A stretch of DNA of 64,000 bases from DASXMR01 sp036495525 (lineage in GTDB: Bacteria; Actinomycetota; Actinomycetes; Streptosporangiales; Streptosporangiaceae), in the NCBI GenBank assembly GCA_036495525.1, contig DASXMR010000050.1, forward strand, positions 1-64,000, written 5' to 3'. The position numbers and the translations under genes are program-made. Below the pieces are notes generated by a model. That model did no database searches, had not been told where the DNA came from, and saw only the letters and a program-made list of their open reading frames with translations. Positions 34,800-42,862 of the stretch are shown here, in pieces (positions within the stretch are counted from its first letter, which is position 1; each line of letters opens with the position of its first letter).

Positions 34800-34805
34800 C
34801 TGGCG

Positions 34806-34830
34806 GCCCCGGGGCTCTGCAGGCCGGGGC
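34806..34830 (+). terminator. Hairpin terminator after the STAS gene
   Basis: Seven-bp arms GCCCCGG / CCGGGGC with an 11-base loop, 6 bases past the stop codon. Confidence 0.5.
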
Positions 34831-34927
34831 GTAGCTGGCCGGCTATGAGCGATGCAGCCGCCGAGTCGCGTTTGGCTGTGCACACGCGGGTACCGGAGCC
34901 TTGCCGGGCGATGGGAAGGAAGCGTGC

Positions 34928-35386
34928 GTGAGGCCTGCTGGGAGTGCTCTGCAGCCGGCCTCTCGCCTGTCGGATGCCGGGCCTGACGGGGCTGCGGTAC
35001 GCGGTTTCCCGCCGGAGCTCGGCTCAGCTTCGCAGGCTCGCCACTTCGTCGCGGACTTGCTGGAATCACGCGCCGGCGAGGTGCTTGCGGAGAGCGCGGC
35101 GATCGTCATCGGGGAACTGGCCGCTAACGCCGTGCTGCATGCCCGGTCGGCCTTCACCGTGGCTGTGTCCTATCCCCGCGGCGCCGTGCGGATCGCCGTC
35201 CGCGACGCGGTAAGGCTCGATACCTGCGGGCCGCTGGTCACCATACCCGGGCACGGCCTGGATGTCGTGGGGAAGGTAGCGGTCCGGTGGGCAGCCGAGC
35301 CGCTGCCGGACGGGAAGATTGTGTGGGCGGAGCTGGACACCGCTGGTCAGGACGAGAAAGGCAAGGCTCGGGTGGCCAGCGCGTGA
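34928..35386 (+). CDS. HATPase-domain anti-sigma/serine kinase-like protein
   Basis: 152 residues from the GTG at 34928 (VRPAGSALQPA), 8 bases after GAAGGA. The GHKL ATPase fold shows the N box IVIGELAANAVLHA and the G box TIPGHGLDVV. It resembles RsbW-type single-domain kinases that phosphorylate STAS proteins. No second domain is present. The stop overlaps the GTG of the enolase-superfamily gene by 4 bases. It is a good candidate partner of the STAS protein upstream. Confidence 0.83.
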   Translation: MRPAGSALQPASRLSDAGPDGAAVRGFPPELGSASQARHFVADLLESRAGEVLAESAAIVIGELAANAVLHARSAFTVAVSYPRGAVRIAVRDAVRLDTCGPLVTIPGHGLDVVGKVAVRWAAEPLPDGKIVWAELDTAGQDEKGKARVASA

Positions 35387-36534
35387 CCGGCAGCGGGGCT
35401 GGCGTGGATGACCAGCGAGCAGCCGGCAATCTGCCGGGGCCGGCGGTCAGCGAGGTAGCGGCGGCGGCTTACGTCGTGCCGACCGACGCGCCCGAGGCGG
35501 ACGGCACGCTGGCCTGGGACAAGACCACCATGGTGGTGGCCACCGTGCGCGGCGGCGGCCACGAGGGCACCGGCTGGACCTACGCCGCGGGCGCCGCCGC
35601 GCGGGTCATCGATGACGTGCTCGCACCGGTTGTCACCGGCCGGCCGGCCTTCGGCATTCCGGCGATCGCGGAGGACATGGCCAGGGCGCTGCGGAACGTG
35701 GGCCGGCCTGGCATCGGCGCGACCGCGCTGTCGGCCGTGGACATCGCGCTGTGGGACTTGAAGGCCAGGCTGCTCGGCCTGCCGCTCGCGGACCTCATCG
35801 GCCGGGCACGCCAGCGCGTGCCGGTATACGGCAGCGGCGGCTTCACCAGCTACGACGAGCAGCAGACCCGCGACCAGCTGACCGGCTGGGTAGAAGATGA
35901 CCGCATCCCGCGGGTCAAGATAAAGATCGGCGAGTCGTGGGGCGGCGCGGTGGGCCGCGACCTGGACCGGGTCGCGCTGGCGCGCTCCGTCATCGGCCCG
36001 AGCGTGGAGCTGTACGTGGACGCCAACGGCGGCTACCGGGCCGCGCAGGCGGTCCGCGTCGCCCGCGAGCTGGCCCGTTACGGCGTGACCTGGCTGGAGG
36101 AGCCGGTCTCGTCGCGGGATCCGGCCGGGCTTGCCGCGGTGCGCCGCCAGGTGCTGCCTGACGTAGCGGCCGGCGAGTACAGCTGGTCGCTGGCTGACTC
36201 CGCAGCCCTGATCGGCGCGGGCGCCGTCGACTGCCTGCAGCTCGACGTCACCAGGTGCGGCGGGATCACCGACTTCCTGCGCGGCGCGGCGCTGGCGGCC
36301 GCGCACAATCTCGAGGTCTCCGGGCACTGCGCGCCGAACCTGCACGCGCACGTGTGCGCCGCCGTGCCGAACGTGCGGCACGTGGAGTACTTCCATGACC
36401 ACCAGCGGATCGAGCGGATGCTGTTCGACGGCGCGCTCAGCCCCCTGGACGGTGACCTGTGCCCGGACCCGGGACAGCCAGGTCTCGGCTTGCGCCTCAA
36501 GCAGCCGGACGCCGACCGGTTCCGGACGGCCTGA
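35383..36534 (+). CDS. Enolase-superfamily (mandelate racemase/muconate lactonizing-type) enzyme
   Basis: 383 residues from the GTG at 35383, which overlaps the previous stop (GTGA). The N-terminal capping domain ends near residue 125. The barrel carries VKIKIGESWGG (catalytic Lys pair), then YVDANGGYRAAQA and WLEEPVSSRD (metal-binding Asp and Glu), QLDVTRCGGITDF and the His-containing SGHCAPNLHAHV. These match the MR-like group of the enolase superfamily. The enzyme abstracts a proton next to a carboxylate, in sugar-acid dehydration or racemisation. The exact substrate is unknown. Translational coupling to a sigma regulator is odd and may be chance. Confidence 0.86.
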   Translation: MTGSGAGVDDQRAAGNLPGPAVSEVAAAAYVVPTDAPEADGTLAWDKTTMVVATVRGGGHEGTGWTYAAGAAARVIDDVLAPVVTGRPAFGIPAIAEDMARALRNVGRPGIGATALSAVDIALWDLKARLLGLPLADLIGRARQRVPVYGSGGFTSYDEQQTRDQLTGWVEDDRIPRVKIKIGESWGGAVGRDLDRVALARSVIGPSVELYVDANGGYRAAQAVRVARELARYGVTWLEEPVSSRDPAGLAAVRRQVLPDVAAGEYSWSLADSAALIGAGAVDCLQLDVTRCGGITDFLRGAALAAAHNLEVSGHCAPNLHAHVCAAVPNVRHVEYFHDHQRIERMLFDGALSPLDGDLCPDPGQPGLGLRLKQPDADRFRTA

Positions 36535-36570
36535 CCGCTCCGCCGGACGACAGCGGGCCAGCGCCGCGGG

Positions 36571-38406
36571 TTAGCCGATGCCGAGCGCCAGCGCCGCGCC
36601 CAGGCACGCCGTACCGACCACAATCCAGGTCACGTAATCGGTGACGACACCGCTCTGAAAGGCCTTGCTGAGGCTGGTCAGGCCAGCGCCCGGCTCAAAC
36701 CCGCGGCGCAGCACCGGGAGCCGCCGCCAGTACAGCGCGGCAAAGGCGAGCAGCAACGCACCCGCCACCGAGCCGATGCCGCTGGCCAGGTCCGCGTGGC
36801 TGATCACCGCGGCCTGCGCCGGGAAGATGCCAGCCGGGTGCGCGATGCGCCGGCCGGCCAGCACAGCCACGTTGTAGGCGGCCTGATCCTGGAACCGGAC
36901 GGCCGCGGTCTGCACCGTGCTGCCGAGCCGCGGCAGCACGCCGACGGCGATGGCCGCGGCGGTCAGCACTGCAGCCGGGACGATCATGGTGCGGGGCGTT
37001 CGCGTCCTGCCCTGGACAGTCTCGCTCGTTTCCTCGGCGGCCTCGCGCGCCATCTGCTGTTCCTCGGCAGGCGGGTCGCCCAGCCCGAAGAACACCCCGC
37101 CCGCGACCCGCAGCACCGCGCCGCCGACCAGGATCGTGCACAAGAGCAGCACCGCAGTGATCCAGCCGAGGCCGCGCGAGCCGATGCTCGCCTCGAGGAA
37201 GGACTTGCCGGCGAAGGTGGCCAGCGGCGGCAGGTCGGCCAGGCCGAGCGCCGCGACCGTGAAGATCACGCCGGTCACCCGCAGGTGCCGGGCGCGGCCG
37301 TGCAGCCGGGTCTCGTCCACCGAGCCGAGCCGGTGCAGCACGATGCCGGTGCACAGGAACAGCGCCGCCTTCACCAGCGCGTGCCCGGCCACGTAGACCG
37401 CGGTCCCGGCCAGGCCAAGGGGCGTGAGAAGGCCGATGCCGGTCAGGAAGATGCCCGCGTGACTGATCGTGGAAAAGGCCAGCAGCCGCTTGAGATGCCG
37501 CTCGCGGAAGCAGAACAGCGCGCCGGTCACGGCGGTGACGAGCCCGAGCGTCACGAAGATCGCGGTGATGATGGCGCGGTGACCAAGCGCGGTGCCGAAC
37601 ACTGACCAGTAGACCCGGCTCACCCCGTACAACCCGAGCTCCACCATCACGCCGGAGAACAGCACGCAGACTGGCGTCGGCGCCACCGCGTGGGCGTCGG
37701 CGAGCCACAGGTGAAAGGGCACGATCGCGCCTTTCACCAGCAAGCCAGTGATGATGAACAGGAACGCCACCAGCACCAGGCCGTCCGGCTTGCGGCGGGC
37801 GATGTCCGCGCCGATCTGGGCCATGTTCAGGGCGCCGGTCCGGCCGTAGATGACGGCGATGCCGGACAGCGACAGGTAAGCGCCGATGCTGTTGGTGATC
37901 GCGAAGTTCAGCGCGCCCTGGATCGGGCCGCGTTCTTCCGGCCGGTACGCGGTGAGCGCGTAGGCCGCCACCCCCATCAGCTCGAACCACACGAACAGGT
38001 CGAAGATGTCACCCGTCAGGCAGAAACCCGCCATGCCGGCGAGGAAGAGCAGCATCAGCGCGTGGTAGTAGGTGCCGACCCGCTCGAAGTAACGCCAGGA
38101 GAAGGTCATCGACGCGGTGACGAGCACGGCTGCCAGGGTGGCCAGCCCGCTGCTGAGCGGCCCGGCCGCGAAGTCGACGCCGAGGGCCACGCCGTGGGCC
38201 GGGCGGAATCCGGCGAACCAGTACACCGTGTCACCGTGCGCGGTGCTGGCTGTCAGTACCGCCAGCATGACCGCGACCGCCGCCCCGGTAACGATCGCGG
38301 CGGCGTCCAGGATCCGGCGGCGGCCGCGCAGCAGCGGGCCAGCCGCGGCGATCGCCGCGGCCACGATCAGCGGCACGGCGACCGTCAGGGCTGCCAGCTG
38401 GTTCAC
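36571..38406 (-). CDS. mrpD: Mrp/Mbh-type cation antiporter large subunit (MrpD/NuoM-like)
   Basis: 611 residues from the GTG at 38406. About 14 membrane segments are visible. The conserved Glu of the antiporter family lies in DLFVWFELMGV and the Lys residues in LLVKGAIVPFHLWLADAHAV and GHALVKAALFLCTG. It is longer than typical MrpD (about 500 residues) because of a C-terminal extension of about 100 residues with three helices. It is the only large subunit in the cluster. Last gene of a seven-gene operon. It moves protons or sodium in a multi-subunit complex in the cytoplasmic membrane. Confidence 0.9.
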   Translation of the reverse strand: MNQLAALTVAVPLIVAAAIAAAGPLLRGRRRILDAAAIVTGAAVAVMLAVLTASTAHGDTVYWFAGFRPAHGVALGVDFAAGPLSSGLATLAAVLVTASMTFSWRYFERVGTYYHALMLLFLAGMAGFCLTGDIFDLFVWFELMGVAAYALTAYRPEERGPIQGALNFAITNSIGAYLSLSGIAVIYGRTGALNMAQIGADIARRKPDGLVLVAFLFIITGLLVKGAIVPFHLWLADAHAVAPTPVCVLFSGVMVELGLYGVSRVYWSVFGTALGHRAIITAIFVTLGLVTAVTGALFCFRERHLKRLLAFSTISHAGIFLTGIGLLTPLGLAGTAVYVAGHALVKAALFLCTGIVLHRLGSVDETRLHGRARHLRVTGVIFTVAALGLADLPPLATFAGKSFLEASIGSRGLGWITAVLLLCTILVGGAVLRVAGGVFFGLGDPPAEEQQMAREAAEETSETVQGRTRTPRTMIVPAAVLTAAAIAVGVLPRLGSTVQTAAVRFQDQAAYNVAVLAGRRIAHPAGIFPAQAAVISHADLASGIGSVAGALLLAFAALYWRRLPVLRRGFEPGAGLTSLSKAFQSGVVTDYVTWIVVGTACLGAALALGIG

Positions 38407-38414
38407 GGTGCGGG

Positions 38415-38759
38415 TCAGCCCTTGAGCTGCACGAGCTCTTGCGGGTCGAGCGTGCCGAACCGCTTGTAAGCCTGCACGGCCAGCGCGAGCAGCAGCGCCG
38501 TGACGGCGGCCTCGACCACCACGTCGGTGAGCGCCAGTGCCTGCACGACGGGGTCGACGGCAGGGGTGCGCCGCGGGATGTCCGAGAAGTAGGGCGCGGC
38601 CGCGCCGGCCCTGTAACCGACGCCGAGCAGCAGCACGTAGGTCGAGGACTGGAGCACGATCAGGCAGACGATCAGGTGCACCAGGTGACGGCTGGTCACG
38701 ATGCCGTACAGGCCGACGGCCAGGATCCACGCGACGACGAGAAACGGGAAGACGCCCAT
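38415..38759 (-). CDS. mrpC: Mrp antiporter subunit C (NuoK-like)
   Basis: 114 residues, three membrane segments. Features are LVVAWILAVGLYGIVTSRHL, then VHLIVCLIVLQSSTYVLLLG and DPVVQALALTDVVVEAAVTA, the NuoK/MrpC signature with its Glu in the third helix. The start overlaps the upstream stop by 1 base (TGATG), and the gene ends 8 bp before mrpD. Confidence 0.92.
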   Translation of the reverse strand: MGVFPFLVVAWILAVGLYGIVTSRHLVHLIVCLIVLQSSTYVLLLGVGYRAGAAAPYFSDIPRRTPAVDPVVQALALTDVVVEAAVTALLLALAVQAYKRFGTLDPQELVQLKG

Positions 38760-39517
38760 CAGCTCGTCTCCTGGCGCACCAGCAGGGTCTGGTCAAGCAG
38801 CTCGCTCACGATCAGCAGGAACGCCGCCGCGACCTCGATGCCGACGAAGAAGCTGATCAGCGCTATCGTCCCGGACGAGCTCACCGCGCCGGGCATGGTG
38901 CCAAGCCCCAGGAAGTTGGTCAGGTAGGGCAGCCCCATGGCGACGCCGGCGATACCGATCGCGACGAAGCCGGCGGCTCCCGCGGCCTCCACCGCGTCGG
39001 TGACATCCACCGGGCTGAGCCTTCGCAGCGTCAGCAGCTGGCCGGCCAGGTAGATGAGGACAAACGAGCTGGCCAGCACGACGCCGCCCTGGAACCCGCC
39101 GGACGGGCTGGTCTGCGCGTGCGAGGCCAGGTTCCAGCCGAGCACCAGCATCGGCCCGGTCAGCAGCAGCGAGAGCTGCCTGACCGCCGGGCTGTCCTGG
39201 CGCGCGTCCGGGCTGGCCGCCTCGGTCGGCTGGTGCTCCCGCTCGCCGCGCAGGTGCCGCAGCACGATGGCGACCCCGGTCGCGGCGGCGAACAGGATGA
39301 ATTCCTCGCCGAGGGTGTCGATGCCGCGGTACTCGAAGTTCACCGCGGAGACCACGCCGGTGGCGTTGGTCTGACCGACCGCTATCCGGTTGATGATGTC
39401 GCCATAAGGACCGGGGTAATGCCCGAATCCTGGCAGGCCGACAAGACCCCACAGGTAGAACGAGGTCAGCCCGGCGACTGCTACGAGAAAGAGCCAGAGT
39501 CGCTGCCGCGGCTTCAC
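38759..39517 (-). CDS. mrpB: Fused MbhE-type and MnhB (MrpB) subunit
   Basis: 252 residues. The first 90 residues correspond to the end of MrpA or to MbhE: INRIAVGQTNATGVVSAVNF, then EYRGIDTLGEEFILFAAATG. The MnhB domain follows, from about residue 110: LTGPMLVLGWNLASHAQTSP, then SGGFQGGVVLASSFVLIYLA. This fusion replaces the C-terminal part of MrpA and joins it to MrpB. Six or so membrane helices. The upstream gene overlaps by 4 bp. Confidence 0.88.
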   Translation of the reverse strand: MKPRQRLWLFLVAVAGLTSFYLWGLVGLPGFGHYPGPYGDIINRIAVGQTNATGVVSAVNFEYRGIDTLGEEFILFAAATGVAIVLRHLRGEREHQPTEAASPDARQDSPAVRQLSLLLTGPMLVLGWNLASHAQTSPSGGFQGGVVLASSFVLIYLAGQLLTLRRLSPVDVTDAVEAAGAAGFVAIGIAGVAMGLPYLTNFLGLGTMPGAVSSSGTIALISFFVGIEVAAAFLLIVSELLDQTLLVRQETS

Positions 39518-39807
39518 TTCTCCCGCCGCCTGACCCTGGTCAGTGTCAGCAGCAGCAGGACAGGCAGCAGCACGGCGCCGACGACGAGCTCGGAAAGGGT
39601 CACGTCGGGCGCCTGGAAGGCCAGGAAAAGCAGCGCCAGCAGCAGTCCGTAGAAGCTGAGCAGGACGACCTGGCGGACCGGGTCCCTGGTCTTCACCACG
39701 ACCGCCGCGCCAGCGGCGACCAGCACGAGGATGGTCACCTGCAGCGCGTCCATCAGGCCCGCCGGAACCGGCGCGAGCGCACTGGCGGCGAGAAGGTCAG
39801 GCGTCAT
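39514..39807 (-). CDS. DUF4040 (MbhD-like) antiporter subunit
   Basis: 97 residues, three membrane segments: LMDALQVTILVLVAAGAAVV, then VVLLSFYGLLLALLFLAFQA and LSELVVGAVLLPVLLLLTLT. It corresponds to the DUF4040 piece at the end of MrpA (MbhD in archaeal complexes). It is the second of two separate pieces of the MrpA end in this operon. Confidence 0.87.
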   Translation of the reverse strand: MTPDLLAASALAPVPAGLMDALQVTILVLVAAGAAVVVKTRDPVRQVVLLSFYGLLLALLFLAFQAPDVTLSELVVGAVLLPVLLLLTLTRVRRREK

Positions 39808-40133
39808 CCCGTTCGCCGCCTAATGCCGCCCTCGTCGCCGCCGCGCTGGCCAGCTCCCCGCCTGGCTGCCGCCGCCCTGACCGTCGCGTGGCTGAGGAAC
39901 GGAGCGCAGACGACGACGAAGAGCAGGGCGAGCCACAGCAGCAGCGAGCTCACCGACCACCCGGACCTGACCAGCACGGCCAGCCCGACGCACAGCGGCG
40001 CCAGCAGCGAGACCGGGGTCACGAAATGCAGTTTCTGCTCGGCCTCGCGCATCACCAGCACGCCGAGCACCGACGCGAACGTCAGCAGCACCGCCAGCGC
40101 CAGCAGCGCGTCGGTCAGCACTGTCGTGATCAC
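39804..40133 (-). CDS. mrpG: Mrp antiporter subunit G
   Basis: 109 residues. Three helices: LTDALLALAVLLTFASVLGV, then LLAPLCVGLAVLVRSGWSVS and LLWLALLFVVVCAPFLSHAT. The MnhG-type motif LRFPDVYTRLHAATK is weak here, reading VLVMREAEQKLHFVTPVSLL, so it is a divergent member. The C-terminus is a charged tail (RRGAGQRGGDEGGIRRR). It overlaps both neighbours by 4 bp. Confidence 0.84.
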   Translation of the reverse strand: MITTVLTDALLALAVLLTFASVLGVLVMREAEQKLHFVTPVSLLAPLCVGLAVLVRSGWSVSSLLLWLALLFVVVCAPFLSHATVRAAAARRGAGQRGGDEGGIRRRTG

Positions 40134-40369
40134 AGCCAGCGCTCCAGGAACCGGGCGAAGACCACCCCGCTGCCGAACAGCAGCACGGCGAGCACCACGG
40201 GCAGCTCGAACTCGCCTGGCCGGCCGAAGCCCTCGGCCATCAGCGCGAGGACCATGACGGCGATGGCGCCAGCCGCCTCATACGCCACCAGGGCATCCAT
40301 CACCGTGCCGCGGCTCGCCACGACGCCGCAGGGCACGACGGCGGCCAGCATGAGGACAGCGGCGAGCAC
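40130..40369 (-). CDS. mrpF: Mrp antiporter subunit F
   Basis: 79 residues, three short helices. The sequence (GTVMDALVAYEAAGAIAVMV, ALMAEGFGRPGEFELPVVLA, VLLFGSGVVFARFLERWL) matches MnhF/MrpF, with the conserved AYEAAG and the end FLERWL. It starts 8 bp after the mrpE stop. Confidence 0.87.
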   Translation of the reverse strand: MLAAVLMLAAVVPCGVVASRGTVMDALVAYEAAGAIAVMVLALMAEGFGRPGEFELPVVLAVLLFGSGVVFARFLERWL

Positions 40370-40377
40370 GAAGGCAC

Positions 40378-40878
40378 TCAGTGCACGGCCTCCCCCCTGG
40401 TGGCGACGAGCTGATGGATGACCATCTCGTCACGCTCGGCGTCGAATCCCGCGACGAAAGAGTTCGGCGCCACCGAGGCGATGCCGATGAGCAGGCTCTG
40501 CCTGGTCATCTCGCCAGCGTCGCCGCCGGACCTGGCCTGCACCCGCCGGTATCCGCTGGCCGGTTCCTCGCCCCTGGCGAGCTTGCGCCACAGCGCGGCA
40601 AAGATGATCACCAGGTCGTGTGCCACCTCAGCAGGCAGCCGCACCAGCGGCTGCAGCCAGCGGAGCCGGATCAGGGGCGCGGCGTCAGCCTGACCGACGG
40701 CCGTGGCGGCCAGGAAAGCGCCAAGCGCCGCCGCCCCGGCGCCGGTCAGCAGCTCGTCCCTGGCCACGGTGTGATCGAGGATGAGCCAGAACGTCATCAG
40801 CACGGCCCACCACAGCACCCAGCGGGCTACGGCCCTGGCAGACCGCACGCTGGGGCGTCCGGCTGCGCCGCGGCTCAC
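40378..40878 (-). CDS. mrpE: Mrp antiporter subunit E
   Basis: 166 residues from the GTG at 40878. Two membrane segments near residues 20-65 (VARWVLWWAVLMTFWLILDH, then LLTGAGAAALGAFLAATAVG), then a cytosolic part with LLIGIASVAPNSFVAGFDAE, RDEMVIHQLVATRGE. First gene of the antiporter operon. It is divergent from the HAD phosphatase gene. Its order E-F-G-D-E/B-C-D is the order of Mbh-type modules. Confidence 0.85.
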   Translation of the reverse strand: MSRGAAGRPSVRSARAVARWVLWWAVLMTFWLILDHTVARDELLTGAGAAALGAFLAATAVGQADAAPLIRLRWLQPLVRLPAEVAHDLVIIFAALWRKLARGEEPASGYRRVQARSGGDAGEMTRQSLLIGIASVAPNSFVAGFDAERDEMVIHQLVATRGEAVH

Positions 40879-41041
40879 GCGCTCACCCGGCCGGCGCCGC
40901 CGCCTGATCCACTGGGCACCCGCGTCACCTGCCCCTGGCCCGGTCAGGCAAACTCCCACGGCCAGACGGCGGTAACCCCAGCCACCCCAGTTATGCCGCC
41001 AGAGCGACGCTTGACGGCCGGGGGCTGGGTACTGGCGTGGC

Positions 41042-41716
41042 ATGACCGGCGACGTGCACGCTGTCCTCTTCGACGCGGACGGCACCCTGGTGGACAACAA
41101 TTACCTGCACACCGTGGCGTGGTGGGAGGCTTTCGTCCAGGCCGGCCACGACGTGCCGATGGCGCGGATCCACCGGGCCATCGGGATGGGCTCGGGGCAA
41201 CTGCTCGACACGCTGCTGCCCGCCGGCCGTGATACCGCCGCGGATCCCGCGATTAGCGCTGCCCACGCCGCGCTCTACTCGGTGTACTGGTCACGGCTGC
41301 GCGCCCTGCCGGGCGCCGCCGCACTACTGCGTGCCTGCCGCGCGCAAGGCCTCCAGGTGATCCTGGCCAGTTCCGCCCCGCCCCGCGAGCTGAACGTCGT
41401 GCGCGCTGCCCTGGACGCCGACGACGCGATCACCGCCGCCACTTCCAGCGGTGACGCCGGGGCCGCCAAGCCCGAGCCGGACCTGATCCTCCTCGCGCTG
41501 GAGAAGGCAGAGGTCGCGGCGGCGCAGGCGGTCTTCGTCGGCGATTCAGTATGGGATGCGCGTGCCTGCCGCCGGGCAGGCGTCAGCTGCATCGGCGTGC
41601 TCAGCGGCGGGACCAGCGAGCGGGAGCTGCGCGACGCCGGCGCCGTCCGGGTTTACGACGACGCCGCGCAGATACTGGCTGCCTTCCCCGCCAGCATCAC
41701 CGGGCCGGCTCGGTAG
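41042..41716 (+). CDS. HAD-superfamily hydrolase (phosphatase-like)
   Basis: 224 residues. The HAD motifs are present: motif I VLFDADGTLVDNNY (Asp nucleophile), motif II VILASSAPPREL, motif III/IV AAKPEPDLILLALEKA and FVGDSVWDARACRRAG. The cap region around residues 20-85 is a small helical domain as in phosphoglycolate-phosphatase-like enzymes. The substrate is unknown. It has no obvious link to the antiporter genes divergent to it. Confidence 0.87.
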   Translation: MTGDVHAVLFDADGTLVDNNYLHTVAWWEAFVQAGHDVPMARIHRAIGMGSGQLLDTLLPAGRDTAADPAISAAHAALYSVYWSRLRALPGAAALLRACRAQGLQVILASSAPPRELNVVRAALDADDAITAATSSGDAGAAKPEPDLILLALEKAEVAAAQAVFVGDSVWDARACRRAGVSCIGVLSGGTSERELRDAGAVRVYDDAAQILAAFPASITGPAR

Positions 41717-41737
41717 CGGCCAGTCATGCCCGGCGCC

Positions 41738-41762
41738 GTTTGCCGGCCGGCCCGCCGGGTAG
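41738..41762 (+). promoter_or_regulatory. SigB/SigF-type promoter of the LLM oxidoreductase gene
   Basis: GTTT, 15 bases, GGGTAG, 61 bp upstream of the ATG at 41823. Confidence 0.65.
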
Positions 41763-41822
41763 CGGGGCAGCGGCCGAGCGCGGCTGCGCAGATGGCAGCA
41801 GGCCAGGTCCGCTGAGGAGGGC

Positions 41823-42785
41823 ATGATGACCCGCTTTGGGTACTTCCTTTCCTGCGAGGAGTACGACCCCGCCGAGATAGTCCGGCAGGCACGGCTCGCC
41901 GAGCAGGCCGGATTCGATTCGCTGTGGATTTCTGACCACTTCCACCCGTGGCTCGATGAGCAGGGTCAGAGCGGATTCGTCTGGTCGATGATCGGCGCGA
42001 TCTCCCAGGCGTGCTCGCTGCCGGTGACGACGGCGGTGACCTGCCCGCTCAAGCGGATGCACCCGGTGATAGTGGCCCAGGCAGCAGCGACGTCGGCGCT
42101 GCTGACCGGCGGCAGGTTCACCCTCGGCGTCGGCACCGGCGAGGCCCTGAACGAGCACGTCACCGGCGGGTCGTGGCCAGCGGCCGACCGGCGCCTGGAG
42201 ATGCTCGAGGAAGCGGTCAGCGTCATCCGGAACCTGCTCAGCGGCCGCCAGGTCAGCCATCAGGGCGAGCATTACACGGTGGAAACGGCGCGGCTCTACT
42301 CCGTGCCCGAGGTGCCGCCGCCGGTCTACGTCTCCGGGTTCGGCGAGAAGTCCGCCCGGCTGGCCGGCCGGATCGGGGACGGTTACATGACCGTCCAGCC
42401 TGATCCCGGCATGGTCCGGCTCTACCGTGACTGCGGCGGCGGGGACCGGCCTGTTCAGGGCGGCCTGAAGGTGTGCTGGGGTGCCGATGAGGCAGCCGCT
42501 CGCAAGACGATGCACCGGCTGTGGCCGACCGACGTTATCCCTGGCGAAACCGTCCAGCTGCTGCCGCTGCCACGGCATTTCGGGCAGCTGGCCGAGCTCG
42601 TCACCGAGGAGATGATCAGCGCGCCGTGCGGGCCCGATCCCGCCGTGCACGCCGCCGGGATGAGGGCGTTTACCGAGGCCGGGTTCGACGAGGTCTACAT
42701 CGGCCAAGTCGGCCCGGAGACCGGCGGATTCTTCGACGCCTACGGCAGCGAGATCCTGCCACGGCTCCGGGACGAGCTCGGATAG
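41823..42785 (+). CDS. F420-dependent LLM-class oxidoreductase (TIGR03557/FGD-like family)
   Basis: 320 residues from the ATG at 41823 with GAGGAGG 1-2 bases further up. It has the luciferase-like TIM barrel with FDSLWISDHFHPWLDEQGQS, TLGVGTGEALNEHVTG and VYVSGFGEKSARLAGRIGDG. These are features of the F420-dependent glucose-6-phosphate dehydrogenase-like group, so F420 is the likely cofactor. The substrate is not known. It is upstream of the formate dehydrogenase genes and has its own SigB-type promoter. Confidence 0.87.
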   Translation: MMTRFGYFLSCEEYDPAEIVRQARLAEQAGFDSLWISDHFHPWLDEQGQSGFVWSMIGAISQACSLPVTTAVTCPLKRMHPVIVAQAAATSALLTGGRFTLGVGTGEALNEHVTGGSWPAADRRLEMLEEAVSVIRNLLSGRQVSHQGEHYTVETARLYSVPEVPPPVYVSGFGEKSARLAGRIGDGYMTVQPDPGMVRLYRDCGGGDRPVQGGLKVCWGADEAAARKTMHRLWPTDVIPGETVQLLPLPRHFGQLAELVTEEMISAPCGPDPAVHAAGMRAFTEAGFDEVYIGQVGPETGGFFDAYGSEILPRLRDELG

Positions 42786-42796
42786 CAGCCGCCAAG

Positions 42797-42821
42797 GTTT
42801 AGCGCCGGGCTGGGCGGCTAC
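42797..42821 (+). promoter_or_regulatory. SigB/SigF-like promoter of the formate dehydrogenase operon
   Basis: GTTT, 15 bases, then GGCTAC (one mismatch to GGGTAC), 42 bp upstream of the GTG at 42863. Confidence 0.45.
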
Positions 42822-42862
42822 GACGGCAGTCACCCGAGCGAGCGAGTCGACGGAGGACGAGC

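Noticed and set aside
40905..40935. GTTT-N15-GGGCAG on the minus strand upstream of mrpE
   Set aside because: The conserved T of GGGTA is replaced by C, so it is not a convincing member of the promoter family.
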